From contig NZ_LIYH01000010.1 of assembly GCF_001905885.1 (NCBI RefSeq), positions 175,798 to 212,667 on the forward strand: 36,870 bases of DNA, given 5' to 3'. This DNA is from Streptomyces sp. CB03234 (GTDB lineage: Bacteria; Actinomycetota; Actinomycetes; Streptomycetales; Streptomycetaceae). Each line of letters opens with the position of its first letter. Within the stretch, counting starts at the first letter, position 1. The notes under the pieces were generated by a model. The model made no database searches and had not been told where the DNA came from. It saw only the letters and a program-made list of their open reading frames with translations. The translations under genes and the position numbers were made by a program. Below are positions 30,174 through 36,870 of this stretch, in pieces.

Positions 30174-31570
30174 GCGACGCCGACCTGACACCGGGCCACG
30201 CCGCCCCGGGGCACGCCGTGGTCGTCGGCGGCGGCCTCGCCGGCATCACCGCCGCCCTGCGCCTGGCCGACTCCGGACTGCGCGTCACACTCCTCGAAGG
30301 CCGGCCCCGCCTCGGCGGCCTCGCCTTCTCCTTCAAGCGCGGCGACCTCACCGTCGACAACGGCCAGCACGTCTACCTCCGCTGCTGCACCGCCTACCGC
30401 TGGTTCCTCGACCGCGTCGACGGCGCCCACCTCGCGCCCCTCCAGCCCCGCCTCGACGTGCCCGTCCTCGACGTCGCCCACCCGCGCGGCCCCCGCCTCG
30501 GCCGGCTGCGCCGCACCGCCCTGCCCGTACCGCTGCACCTCGCCGCGAGCCTCGCCACGTACCCGCACCTCTCGCTCGCCGAGCGGGCGAGCGTCGGCCG
30601 CGCCGCCCTCGCCCTGAAGCGGCTCGACCCGGCCGACCCCGCCCTCGACGGCATCGACTTCGCCACCTGGCTCGCCCGCCAGGGCCAGTCCGCGCGCGCC
30701 ACCGAAGCCCTGTGGGACCTGATCGGCGTCGCCACCCTCAACGCCACCGCCCCGCACTCCTCCCTGGCGCTGGCCGCCATGGTCTTCAAGACCGCCCTCC
30801 TGACCGACCCCGGCGCCGCCGACATCGGCTGGGCGCACGTCCCGCTCGGCGACCTGCACGACACCCTCGCCCGCAAGGCGCTCGACGCCGCCGGCGTACG
30901 CACCGAGCTGCGCGCCAAGGTCAGCGCCATCCTGCCGAGCGCCCACGGCCGCTGGGCCGTCGACGTACCCGGCGAACGGCTGGAGGCCGACACCGTCGTC
31001 CTCGCCGTACCGCAGCGCGAGGCCCACGACCTGCTGCCGCACGGGGCGCTGGACGACCCCGGCACGCTCCTCGACATCGGCACCGCCCCGATCCTCAACG
31101 TCCACGTCCTGTACGACCGCAAGGTGCTGCGCCGCCCGTTCTTCGCCGCGCTCGGCTCCCCGGTCCAGTGGGTCTTCGACCGCACCGACGCCTCCGGCTA
31201 CACCGACGGCCAGTACCTGGCCCTCTCCCAGTCGGCCGCCGGGGACGAGATCGACGAGCCCGTCTCCGTACTCCGCGAGCGCTACCTGCCCGAGCTGGAG
31301 CGGCTGCTGCCCGCGGCACGCGGCGCGAAGGTCCGGGACTTCTTCGTCACCCGGGAGCGGACGGCGACGTTCGCCCCCACCCCCGGCGTCGGCCGGCTGC
31401 GGCCCGGCGCCCGCACCAACGCGCCCGGCGTGCACCTGGCCGGCGCGTGGACCGCCACCGGCTGGCCCGCGACCATGGAGGGCGCCGTACGCAGCGGCTT
31501 CACCGCCGCGGGCGCGGCCCTCTCGGCCCTCGGCCGCCCCCATGTACATCCGCTCGAGGAGGCGGCATGA
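30170..31570 (+). CDS. hpnE: HpnE, hydroxysqualene dehydroxylase (FAD amine-oxidase fold)
   Basis: A 466-residue flavoprotein opening with VVVGGGLAGITAALRLADSG (FAD-binding GxGxxG) followed by LLEGRPRLGGLAFSF, and closing with GVHLAGAWTATGWPATMEGAVRSG, the conserved C-terminal FAD segment of phytoene-desaturase-like and HpnE proteins. It reduces hydroxysqualene to squalene with FADH2. GGGAG (30160-30164) is 5 bases upstream of ATG 30170. Stop and next start overlap as ATGA. Context next to hpnC/hpnD decides for HpnE over a carotene desaturase. Confidence 0.92.
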   Translation: MSDADLTPGHAAPGHAVVVGGGLAGITAALRLADSGLRVTLLEGRPRLGGLAFSFKRGDLTVDNGQHVYLRCCTAYRWFLDRVDGAHLAPLQPRLDVPVLDVAHPRGPRLGRLRRTALPVPLHLAASLATYPHLSLAERASVGRAALALKRLDPADPALDGIDFATWLARQGQSARATEALWDLIGVATLNATAPHSSLALAAMVFKTALLTDPGAADIGWAHVPLGDLHDTLARKALDAAGVRTELRAKVSAILPSAHGRWAVDVPGERLEADTVVLAVPQREAHDLLPHGALDDPGTLLDIGTAPILNVHVLYDRKVLRRPFFAALGSPVQWVFDRTDASGYTDGQYLALSQSAAGDEIDEPVSVLRERYLPELERLLPAARGAKVRDFFVTRERTATFAPTPGVGRLRPGARTNAPGVHLAGAWTATGWPATMEGAVRSGFTAAGAALSALGRPHVHPLEEAA

Positions 31571-32667
31571 GCCTGAGTACTGGAACCAGAGGAGAGACCG
31601 TGCCGACTGTGCCCCCGGTGAACCCGGCCGTCGACACCGCGGACGTCACCGCACTGCTGGAGCGGGGCCGGACCATGTCCACCCCCGTCCTGCGCACGGC
31701 GGTGAAGCGGCTGGCGCCGCCCATGGACACCGTCGCCGCTTACCACTTCGGCTGGATCGACGCCCACGGCCGGCCCGCCGACGGCGACAGCGGCAAGGCC
31801 GTACGCCCCGCCCTCGCCCTGCTGTCCGCCGAGGCGGCCGGTGTGGCGCCGGAGGTCGGCATCCCCGGCGCGGTCGCGGTGGAGCTGGTGCACAACTTCT
31901 CGCTGCTGCACGACGACCTGATGGACGGTGATGAACAGCGCCGTCACCGCGACACCGTGTGGAAGGTGCACGGCCCCGCCCAGGCCATCCTCGTCGGCGA
32001 CGCCCTGTTCGCGCTCGCCAACGAGCTGCTGCTGGAGCTCGGCACCGTCGAGGCCGGCCGCGCCACCCGCCGGCTGACCACCGCCACCCGCAAGCTCATC
32101 GACGGCCAGGCCCAGGACATCTCCTACGAGCACCGAGAGCGGGTCACCGTCGAGGAGTGCCTGGAGATGGAGGGCAACAAGACCGGCGCGCTGCTCGCCT
32201 GCGCCTGCTCCATCGGCGCCGTCCTCGGCGGCGCCGACGACCGCACCGCCGACACCCTGGAGGCGTACGGCTACCACCTCGGCCTCGCCTTCCAGGCCGT
32301 CGACGACCTGCTCGGCATCTGGGGCGACCCGGAGGCCACCGGCAAGCAGACCTGGAGCGACCTGCGCCAGCGCAAGAAGTCCCTGCCGGTCGTCGCCGCG
32401 CTCGCCGCCGGCGGACCGGCCTCCGAGCGCCTCGGGGAGCTGCTCGCGGCCGACGCCAAGAGCAGCGACCTCGACAGCTTCTCCGAGGAGGAGTTCGCCA
32501 TGCGCGCCGCCCTCATCGAGGAGGCGGGCGGCCGCGCGTGGACCTCCGAGGAGGCCCGCCGGCAGCACGCCGTCGCGATCGAGGCGCTGCACCGCGTCGA
32601 CATGCCGGAACGGGTCCGCGCCCAGCTCACCGCGCTCGCGGACTTCGTCGTCGTACGAAAGCGATGA
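31567..32667 (+). CDS. trans-polyprenyl diphosphate synthase (FPP/GGPP type)
   Basis: A 366-residue short-chain prenyltransferase with the first Asp-rich motif LLHDDLMDGDEQRRHRDT and the second region FQAVDDLLGIWGDPEATGKQTWSDLRQRKKSLPVV. Also present is GDALFALANELLLELG. In this operon it should elongate IPP/DMAPP to farnesyl diphosphate for squalene. Chain length is not certain: the residues before DDLMD (HNFSLLHDD) fit either FPP or GGPP. ATG 31567 overlaps hpnE (ATGA), but GTG 31600 has the much stronger AGAGGAGAG site 3-11 bases upstream and may be the main start. Confidence 0.9.
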   Translation: MSLSTGTRGETVPTVPPVNPAVDTADVTALLERGRTMSTPVLRTAVKRLAPPMDTVAAYHFGWIDAHGRPADGDSGKAVRPALALLSAEAAGVAPEVGIPGAVAVELVHNFSLLHDDLMDGDEQRRHRDTVWKVHGPAQAILVGDALFALANELLLELGTVEAGRATRRLTTATRKLIDGQAQDISYEHRERVTVEECLEMEGNKTGALLACACSIGAVLGGADDRTADTLEAYGYHLGLAFQAVDDLLGIWGDPEATGKQTWSDLRQRKKSLPVVAALAAGGPASERLGELLAADAKSSDLDSFSEEEFAMRAALIEEAGGRAWTSEEARRQHAVAIEALHRVDMPERVRAQLTALADFVVVRKR

Positions 32668-32711
32668 CCGCCATCGGGACGAGCACCCGCACCATATGAA
32701 TCGCTAGTCGC

Positions 32712-32739
32712 CGGCCGGTGCACTCCGCTGTACCGGCCG
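32712..32739 (+). other. RNA hairpin in the shc leader
   Basis: CGGCCGGTGCA (32712-32722) pairs with TGTACCGGCCG (32729-32739) through 11 base pairs including one G-U, with a 6-base loop. It occupies the 119-base gap between the prenyl synthase and shc, 47 bases before the shc start. It could partially stop transcription, protect the shc mRNA end, or do nothing. Confidence 0.55.
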
Positions 32740-32786
32740 ACGGCCCACCCGCAGCCGCAGAACGCCAACTGCACGAAGGGGAAGCC

Positions 32787-34799
32787 ATGACAGCGACGAC
32801 CGACGGAAGCACCGGGGCCCTGGAGCCCCGCGCCGCCTCGGCCACCGGAACCACCACCGGAACGACCACCACCACCACGACCCCCGCAGCGAACGACGTC
32901 AGGGAAGTCGCCGCGCGGGCAGCCCAACGCTCCATCGAGTACCTCCTGGCCCGGCAGGACGACGAGGGCTGGTGGAAGGGCGACCTGGAGACCAACGTCA
33001 CCATGGACGCCGAGGACCTCCTGCTGCGGCAGTTCCTCGGCATCCAGGACGAGGCGACCACCCGCGCCGCCGCCCTCCACATCCGCGGCGAACAGCGCGA
33101 CGACGGCACCTGGGCGACCTTCTACGGCGGCCCCGGCGAGCTGTCCACCACCATCGAGGCGTACGTCGCGCTGCGCCTGGCCGGCGACCGGCCCGACGAG
33201 CCGCACATGGCCCGTGCCGCCGCCTGGATCCGCGAGCAGGGCGGCATCGCCGCCGCCCGCGTGTTCACCCGCATCTGGCTGGCCCTGTTCGGCTGGTGGA
33301 AGTGGGAGGACCTGCCCGAGCTGCCGCCGGAGCTGGTCTTCCTGCCGAAGTGGTTCCCGCTCAACATCTACGACTTCGGCTGCTGGGCCCGGCAGACCAT
33401 CGTGCCGCTCACCGTCGTCTCCGCCAAGCGGCCCGTCCGCCCCGCGTCCTTCCCGCTCGACGAGCTTCACACCGACCCCCGGCTCCCGAATCCGCCGAGG
33501 ACCCTCGCTCCCGCCGGGACCTGGGAGGGCGCCTTCCAGCGGCTGGACAAGGCGCTGCACGCGTACCACCAGGTCGCGCCCCGGTGGCTGCGCAAGGCCG
33601 CGATGAACACCGCCGCCCGCTGGATCATCGAACGGCAGGAGAACGACGGCTGCTGGGGCGGCATCCAGCCCCCCGCCGTCTACTCCCTCATCGCGCTCCA
33701 CCTGCTCGGCTACGACCTGGAGCACCCGGTGATGCGCGCGGGCCTGGAGTCCCTCGACCGGTTCGCCGTGTGGCGCGACGACGGCGCCCGCATGATCGAG
33801 GCCTGCCAGTCGCCCGTCTGGGACACCTGCCTGGCCACCATCGCGCTCGCCGACGCCGGCGTACGCCCCGACCACCCGGCGCTGGTCAAGGCCGCCGACT
33901 GGATGCTGGGCGAGGAGATCGTCCGGCCCGGCGACTGGGCCGTCCAGCGGCCCGGACTCACCCCCGGCGGCTGGGCGTTCGAGTTCCACAACGACAACTA
34001 CCCGGACATCGACGACACCGCCGAGGTCATCCTGGCGCTGCGCCGGGTCAAGCACCCCCACCCGGAGCAGATCGAGGCGGCGATCCGGCGCGGCGCCAAC
34101 TGGACCGCCGGCATGCAGTGCCGCGACGGCGCCTGGGCCGCCTTCGACGCCGACAACACCAGCCCCTTCCCCAACCTGCTGCCGTTCTGCGACTTCGGCG
34201 AGGTCATCGACCCGCCGTCCGCCGACGTCACCGCGCACGTGGTGGAGATGCTGGCCCACGAGGGCAAGGCCCACCATCCCCGTGCCCGCCGCGGAATCAC
34301 CTGGCTGCTGGCCGAACAGGAGCCGAGCGGCGCCTGGTTCGGGCGCTGGGGCGTCAACTACGTCTACGGCACCGGCTCGGTGGTGCCCGCCCTCACCGCG
34401 GCGGGGCTTCCCCCGTCGCACCCGGCCATCCGGCGCGCCGTCGCCTGGCTGGAGTCGGTCCAGAACGACGACGGGGGCTGGGGCGAGGACCTGCGCTCGT
34501 ACCGGGAGCGGGAGTGGATCGGCCACGGTGCCTCCACGGCCTCGCAGACGGCGTGGGCGCTGCTGGCGCTGCTGGCGGGCGGGCAGCGGGAGTCCAGGGC
34601 CGTGGAGCGCGGCGTCCGCTGGCTCGCCGGGACCCAGCGGGAGGACGGCTCCTGGGACGAGCCGTACTTCACCGGGACCGGCTTCCCCTGGGACTTCTCC
34701 ATCAACTACCACCTCTACCGGCAGGTCTTCCCGCTGACCGCGCTCGGCCGGTACGTCAACGGCGAACCGGTGGTCGGCCGGCTCGGCAAGGGGGCCTGA
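32787..34799 (+). CDS. shc: squalene-hopene cyclase
   Basis: A 670-residue terpene cyclase that folds squalene to hopene/hopanol. The acid catalyst motif DxDD is D407-I-D409-D410 in NYPDIDDTAEV. QW-type repeats occur throughout (ARQDDEGWW, IERQENDGCWGG, VQNDDGGWGE, TQREDGSWDE), and the N-terminal WFPLNIYDFGCWARQTIVPL segment is typical. Residues 18-36 are a Thr-rich extension. ATG 32787 has GAAGGGGAAG just upstream; a longer frame from 32718 is not conserved-looking. The protein is a monotopic membrane enzyme in known members. Its TGA overlaps hpnG as TGATG. Confidence 0.97.
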   Translation: MTATTDGSTGALEPRAASATGTTTGTTTTTTTPAANDVREVAARAAQRSIEYLLARQDDEGWWKGDLETNVTMDAEDLLLRQFLGIQDEATTRAAALHIRGEQRDDGTWATFYGGPGELSTTIEAYVALRLAGDRPDEPHMARAAAWIREQGGIAAARVFTRIWLALFGWWKWEDLPELPPELVFLPKWFPLNIYDFGCWARQTIVPLTVVSAKRPVRPASFPLDELHTDPRLPNPPRTLAPAGTWEGAFQRLDKALHAYHQVAPRWLRKAAMNTAARWIIERQENDGCWGGIQPPAVYSLIALHLLGYDLEHPVMRAGLESLDRFAVWRDDGARMIEACQSPVWDTCLATIALADAGVRPDHPALVKAADWMLGEEIVRPGDWAVQRPGLTPGGWAFEFHNDNYPDIDDTAEVILALRRVKHPHPEQIEAAIRRGANWTAGMQCRDGAWAAFDADNTSPFPNLLPFCDFGEVIDPPSADVTAHVVEMLAHEGKAHHPRARRGITWLLAEQEPSGAWFGRWGVNYVYGTGSVVPALTAAGLPPSHPAIRRAVAWLESVQNDDGGWGEDLRSYREREWIGHGASTASQTAWALLALLAGGQRESRAVERGVRWLAGTQREDGSWDEPYFTGTGFPWDFSINYHLYRQVFPLTALGRYVNGEPVVGRLGKGA

Positions 34800-35491
34800 T
34801 GGCGGCAGAACCGGAGCCTTCCGGTTCCGCTCACGCTTCCGCGGCGGCTCCTGTGCCGCCCATGCTGATCGCCTGCGCGCTCGGCATCGAGCAGCTCGCG
34901 CTGCGCAGCGGCCGCCGCCGCCACGGCGGTACGTCGCCCGGCCCGGTGACCGTGCTGCGTACGGGCATGGGGCCCGCGAACGCCCAGCGGGCCGTCACCC
35001 GGGCGCTGGAGGGCGGCGAGCTGCGCGGCGCCGCGGTCGTCGCGTCCGGGTTCTGCGCGGGGCTGGAGCCGGGCATGCACCCGGGAGACCTGGTCGTCGC
35101 CGACGAGACCCGGGGCCCCGGCGGCTCCACCCTGTGCACGGGCACGGACCTGCTGGTGGACGCGCTGACCCGGGCCGTTCCCGGCCGGACCGTCCACAGC
35201 GGCCCGCTGACCGGCTCCGACCACGTGGTACGCGGTCAGGAACGGGCCCAGCTGCGCGGCACCGGGGCGATCGCGGTCGACATGGAGTCCGCGGCCACCC
35301 TCCGCTCCGCGCTGAACACGGGCGTCCGGTCCCGCCCGGTTGCGGCCGTACGAGTGGTCGTGGACGCTCCAGAGCACGAACTCGTCCGGATCGGCACGGT
35401 ACGCGGGGGAATATCAGCCTTCCGTGTTCTTCGTTCTGTATTGCCCGCTTTCTATGAATGGCACCGTTCTTTGCTGCTCCCCAGGAGGTGA
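34799..35491 (+). CDS. hpnG: HpnG, adenosylhopane nucleosidase
   Basis: A 230-residue nucleoside phosphorylase/hydrolase-fold protein with TVLRTGMGPANAQRAV near the start, VVASGFCAGLEPGMHPGDLVVADE in the middle and AIAVDMESAATLRSAL, the nucleoside-binding MES motif of the PNP/MTAN family. HpnG removes adenine from adenosylhopane, opening the C35 side chain. It begins inside the shc stop (TGATG). The last 25 codons are much richer in A/T than the rest. Its stop lies within the AGGAGG-TGA ribosome site of hpnH, so the two are tightly coupled. Confidence 0.92.
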   Translation: MAAEPEPSGSAHASAAAPVPPMLIACALGIEQLALRSGRRRHGGTSPGPVTVLRTGMGPANAQRAVTRALEGGELRGAAVVASGFCAGLEPGMHPGDLVVADETRGPGGSTLCTGTDLLVDALTRAVPGRTVHSGPLTGSDHVVRGQERAQLRGTGAIAVDMESAATLRSALNTGVRSRPVAAVRVVVDAPEHELVRIGTVRGGISAFRVLRSVLPAFYEWHRSLLLPRR

Positions 35492-35496
35492 GCCAG

Positions 35497-36519
35497 ATGG
35501 CCATGCCGCTTCGCCAGACCATCCGGGTAGGGACGTATCTCTTCGAACAGAAGCTGCGCAAGCGTGAGAAGTTCCCGCTCATCGTCGAACTGGAGCCGCT
35601 CTACGCCTGCAACCTCAAATGCGAGGGCTGCGGGAAGATCCAGCACCCCGCCGGGGTCCTCAAGCAGCGCATGCCGGTCGCCCAGGCGGTCGGAGCGGTC
35701 CTGGAGTCCGGCGCGCCGATGGTCTCCATCGCGGGCGGCGAGCCACTGATGCACCCGCAGATCCACGAGATCGTGCGCCAGTTGGTGGCCAAGAGGAAGT
35801 ACGTCTTCCTCTGCACCAACGCCCTCCTGCTGCGCAAGAAGATCGAGGACTTCACGCCGTCGCCGTACTTCGCCTTCGCCGTGCACATCGACGGCCTGCG
35901 CGAACGGCATGACGAGTCGGTCGCCAAGGAGGGCGTGTTCGACGAGGCGGTGGAGGCCATCAAGGAAGCCAAGCGGCGGGGCTTCCGGGTCACCACCAAC
36001 TCCACCTTCTTCAACACCGACACCGCGCAGACCGTCATCGAGGTGCTCAACTTCCTCAACGACGACCTGAAGGTCGACGAGATGATGATCTCGCCCGCGT
36101 ACGCGTACGAGAAGGCGCCCGACCAGGAGCACTTCCTGGGCGTCGAGCAGACCCGCGAGCTGTTCCGGAAGGCCTTCTCGGGCGGCAACCGGCGGCGCTG
36201 GCGGCTGAACCACTCGCCGCTCTTCCTGGACTTCCTGGAGGGCAAGGCCGACTTCCCGTGCACCGCCTGGGCGATCCCCAACTACTCGCTCTTCGGCTGG
36301 CAGCGGCCCTGCTACCTGATGGCCGACGGGTACGTCCCGACGTACCGGCAGCTCATCGAGGAGACCGACTGGGACAAGTACGGCCGGGGCAAGGACCCGC
36401 GCTGCGCCAACTGCATGGCGCACTGCGGCTACGAGCCGACCGCCGTCCTCGCCACCATGGGCTCGCTCAAGGAGTCCCTGCGCGCCGCCCGCGAGACGGT
36501 CTCCGGAAGCCGGGGGTGA
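35497..36519 (+). CDS. hpnH: HpnH, radical SAM adenosylhopane synthase
   Basis: A 340-residue radical SAM protein with the cluster motif C38-x3-C42-x2-C45 (ACNLKCEGCGK), the SAM-binding SIAGGEPLMHP and the extra C-terminal cysteine region RCANCMAHCGYEP typical of HpnH (DUF3463). It adds the 5'-deoxyadenosyl group of SAM to hopene, the first step towards bacteriohopanepolyols. ATG 35497 is 8 bases from a perfect AGGAGG (35483-35488); an upstream GTG/ATG at 35458 would ignore that site. Five residues further downstream context is ispG after a 4-base gap. Confidence 0.95.
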   Translation: MAMPLRQTIRVGTYLFEQKLRKREKFPLIVELEPLYACNLKCEGCGKIQHPAGVLKQRMPVAQAVGAVLESGAPMVSIAGGEPLMHPQIHEIVRQLVAKRKYVFLCTNALLLRKKIEDFTPSPYFAFAVHIDGLRERHDESVAKEGVFDEAVEAIKEAKRRGFRVTTNSTFFNTDTAQTVIEVLNFLNDDLKVDEMMISPAYAYEKAPDQEHFLGVEQTRELFRKAFSGGNRRRWRLNHSPLFLDFLEGKADFPCTAWAIPNYSLFGWQRPCYLMADGYVPTYRQLIEETDWDKYGRGKDPRCANCMAHCGYEPTAVLATMGSLKESLRAARETVSGSRG

Positions 36520-36523
36520 GGTG

Positions 36524-36870
36524 ATGCCGGAGCCTGTGGGCCTCGGGCTGCCCGAGCTGCCGCCCCGGCCGATCGCGGTACGCCGCCCCTCGCGGCGCAT
36601 CCAGGTCGGGTCGGTGGCGGTCGGCGGCGACGCGCCCGTGTCGGTGCAGTCCATGACGACGACCCGGACCTCCGACGTCGGCGCCACGTTGCAGCAGATC
36701 GCGGAGCTGACCGCGTCCGGCTGCCAGATCGTACGGGTGGCGTGCCCCACCCAGGACGACGCGGACGCGCTGGCGGTCATCGCGAAGAAGTCGCAGATCC
36801 CGGTGATCGCGGACATCCACTTCCAGCCGAAGTACGTCTTCGCCGCCATCGACGCGGGCTGCGCGGCGGT
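36524..36870 (+). CDS. ispG: IspG/GcpE, HMBPP synthase (3' end outside window)
   Basis: The first 115 codons of the MEP-pathway iron-sulfur enzyme that turns MEcPP into HMBPP. Family text includes RRIQVGSVAVGGDAPVSVQS, then MTTTRTSDV (compare VQSMTNTDTxDV), ASGCQIVRVACPTQDDA and IPVIADIHFQPKYV. The TIM-barrel start is complete; the C-terminal 4Fe-4S domain is beyond the edge. It follows hpnH by 4 bases (ATG 36524, or GTG 36521). Streptomycetes usually also have a housekeeping ispG elsewhere, so this is probably an operon-dedicated copy. Confidence 0.93.
   Translation, partial: MPEPVGLGLPELPPRPIAVRRPSRRIQVGSVAVGGDAPVSVQSMTTTRTSDVGATLQQIAELTASGCQIVRVACPTQDDADALAVIAKKSQIPVIADIHFQPKYVFAAIDAGCAA

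Noticed and set aside
28213..31570. Carotenoid (crtB/crtI-like) cluster
   Set aside because: Two phytoene-synthase-like genes plus a desaturase-like gene could suggest carotenoids, but shc, hpnG and hpnH in the same operon identify them as HpnC, HpnD and HpnE.
1..36870. Mobile elements, tRNA-associated integration, CRISPR or defence genes
   Set aside because: No transposase, integrase, tRNA end, spacer array or nuclease/toxin motif is visible in any frame I read.

Overview
The window is chromosomal DNA from a Streptomyces or a very close relative. G+C is extremely high, third codon positions are almost always G or C, GTG/TTG starts are common, genes overlap by ATGA/GTGA/TGATG, and the order idi ... 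hpnC-hpnD-hpnE-polyprenyl synthase-shc-hpnG-hpnH-ispG is the one I recall from the S. coelicolor hopanoid locus (about SCO6745-SCO6767, from memory). I see no tRNA, rRNA, CRISPR array, insertion sequence or prophage gene.

Layout. (A) 1-9.6 kb: secreted or peptide-degrading enzymes (X-Pro dipeptidyl-peptidase end, M14 zinc carboxypeptidase), a BCCT osmolyte carrier, a 9-10 bp repeat tract, a GNAT, a D-amino-acid oxidase, an unrecognised protein with a TTA codon, a TrmH-type remnant and an ABC-F ATPase that ends in a bidirectional hairpin terminator. (B) 9.6-20 kb: minus-strand tex, a 43-residue protein with a tandem-repeat promoter region, an SCO6745-type protein, divergent DJ-1/AraC regulator plus DJ-1 enzyme, a broken HEAT-like gene, a crotonase without either usual catalytic Glu, an RsbW-like ATPase, idi, a methyltransferase-acetyltransferase fusion and a CDF metal exporter. 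(C) 20.4-27.8 kb: seven co-directional genes for what looks like a polyol-phosphate lipid or glycopolymer pathway: a DUF5941-type CDP-alcohol phosphotransferase (apparent CTG start), a sugar/alcohol-phosphate nucleotidyltransferase, an archaeal-type sn-glycerol-1-phosphate dehydrogenase homologue, a second CDP-alcohol phosphotransferase lacking the fourth active-site Asp, a GT2 glycosyltransferase and a TagG/TagH-like ABC exporter, closed by a strong hairpin. (D) 27.8 kb to the right edge: the hopanoid operon.

How they fit. In D, the prenyl synthase supplies FPP, HpnD/HpnC/HpnE make squalene, Shc cyclises it, HpnH and HpnG begin the C35 side chain, and ispG (plus the nearby idi) are isoprenoid-supply genes placed beside the sink. 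The less explained unit is C: it carries all parts needed to make, activate, transfer and export a glycerol-1-phosphate-like (or other polyol-phosphate) head group, and it sits directly upstream of the hopanoid operon. Assignments rest on motifs read by eye; no database search was possible.
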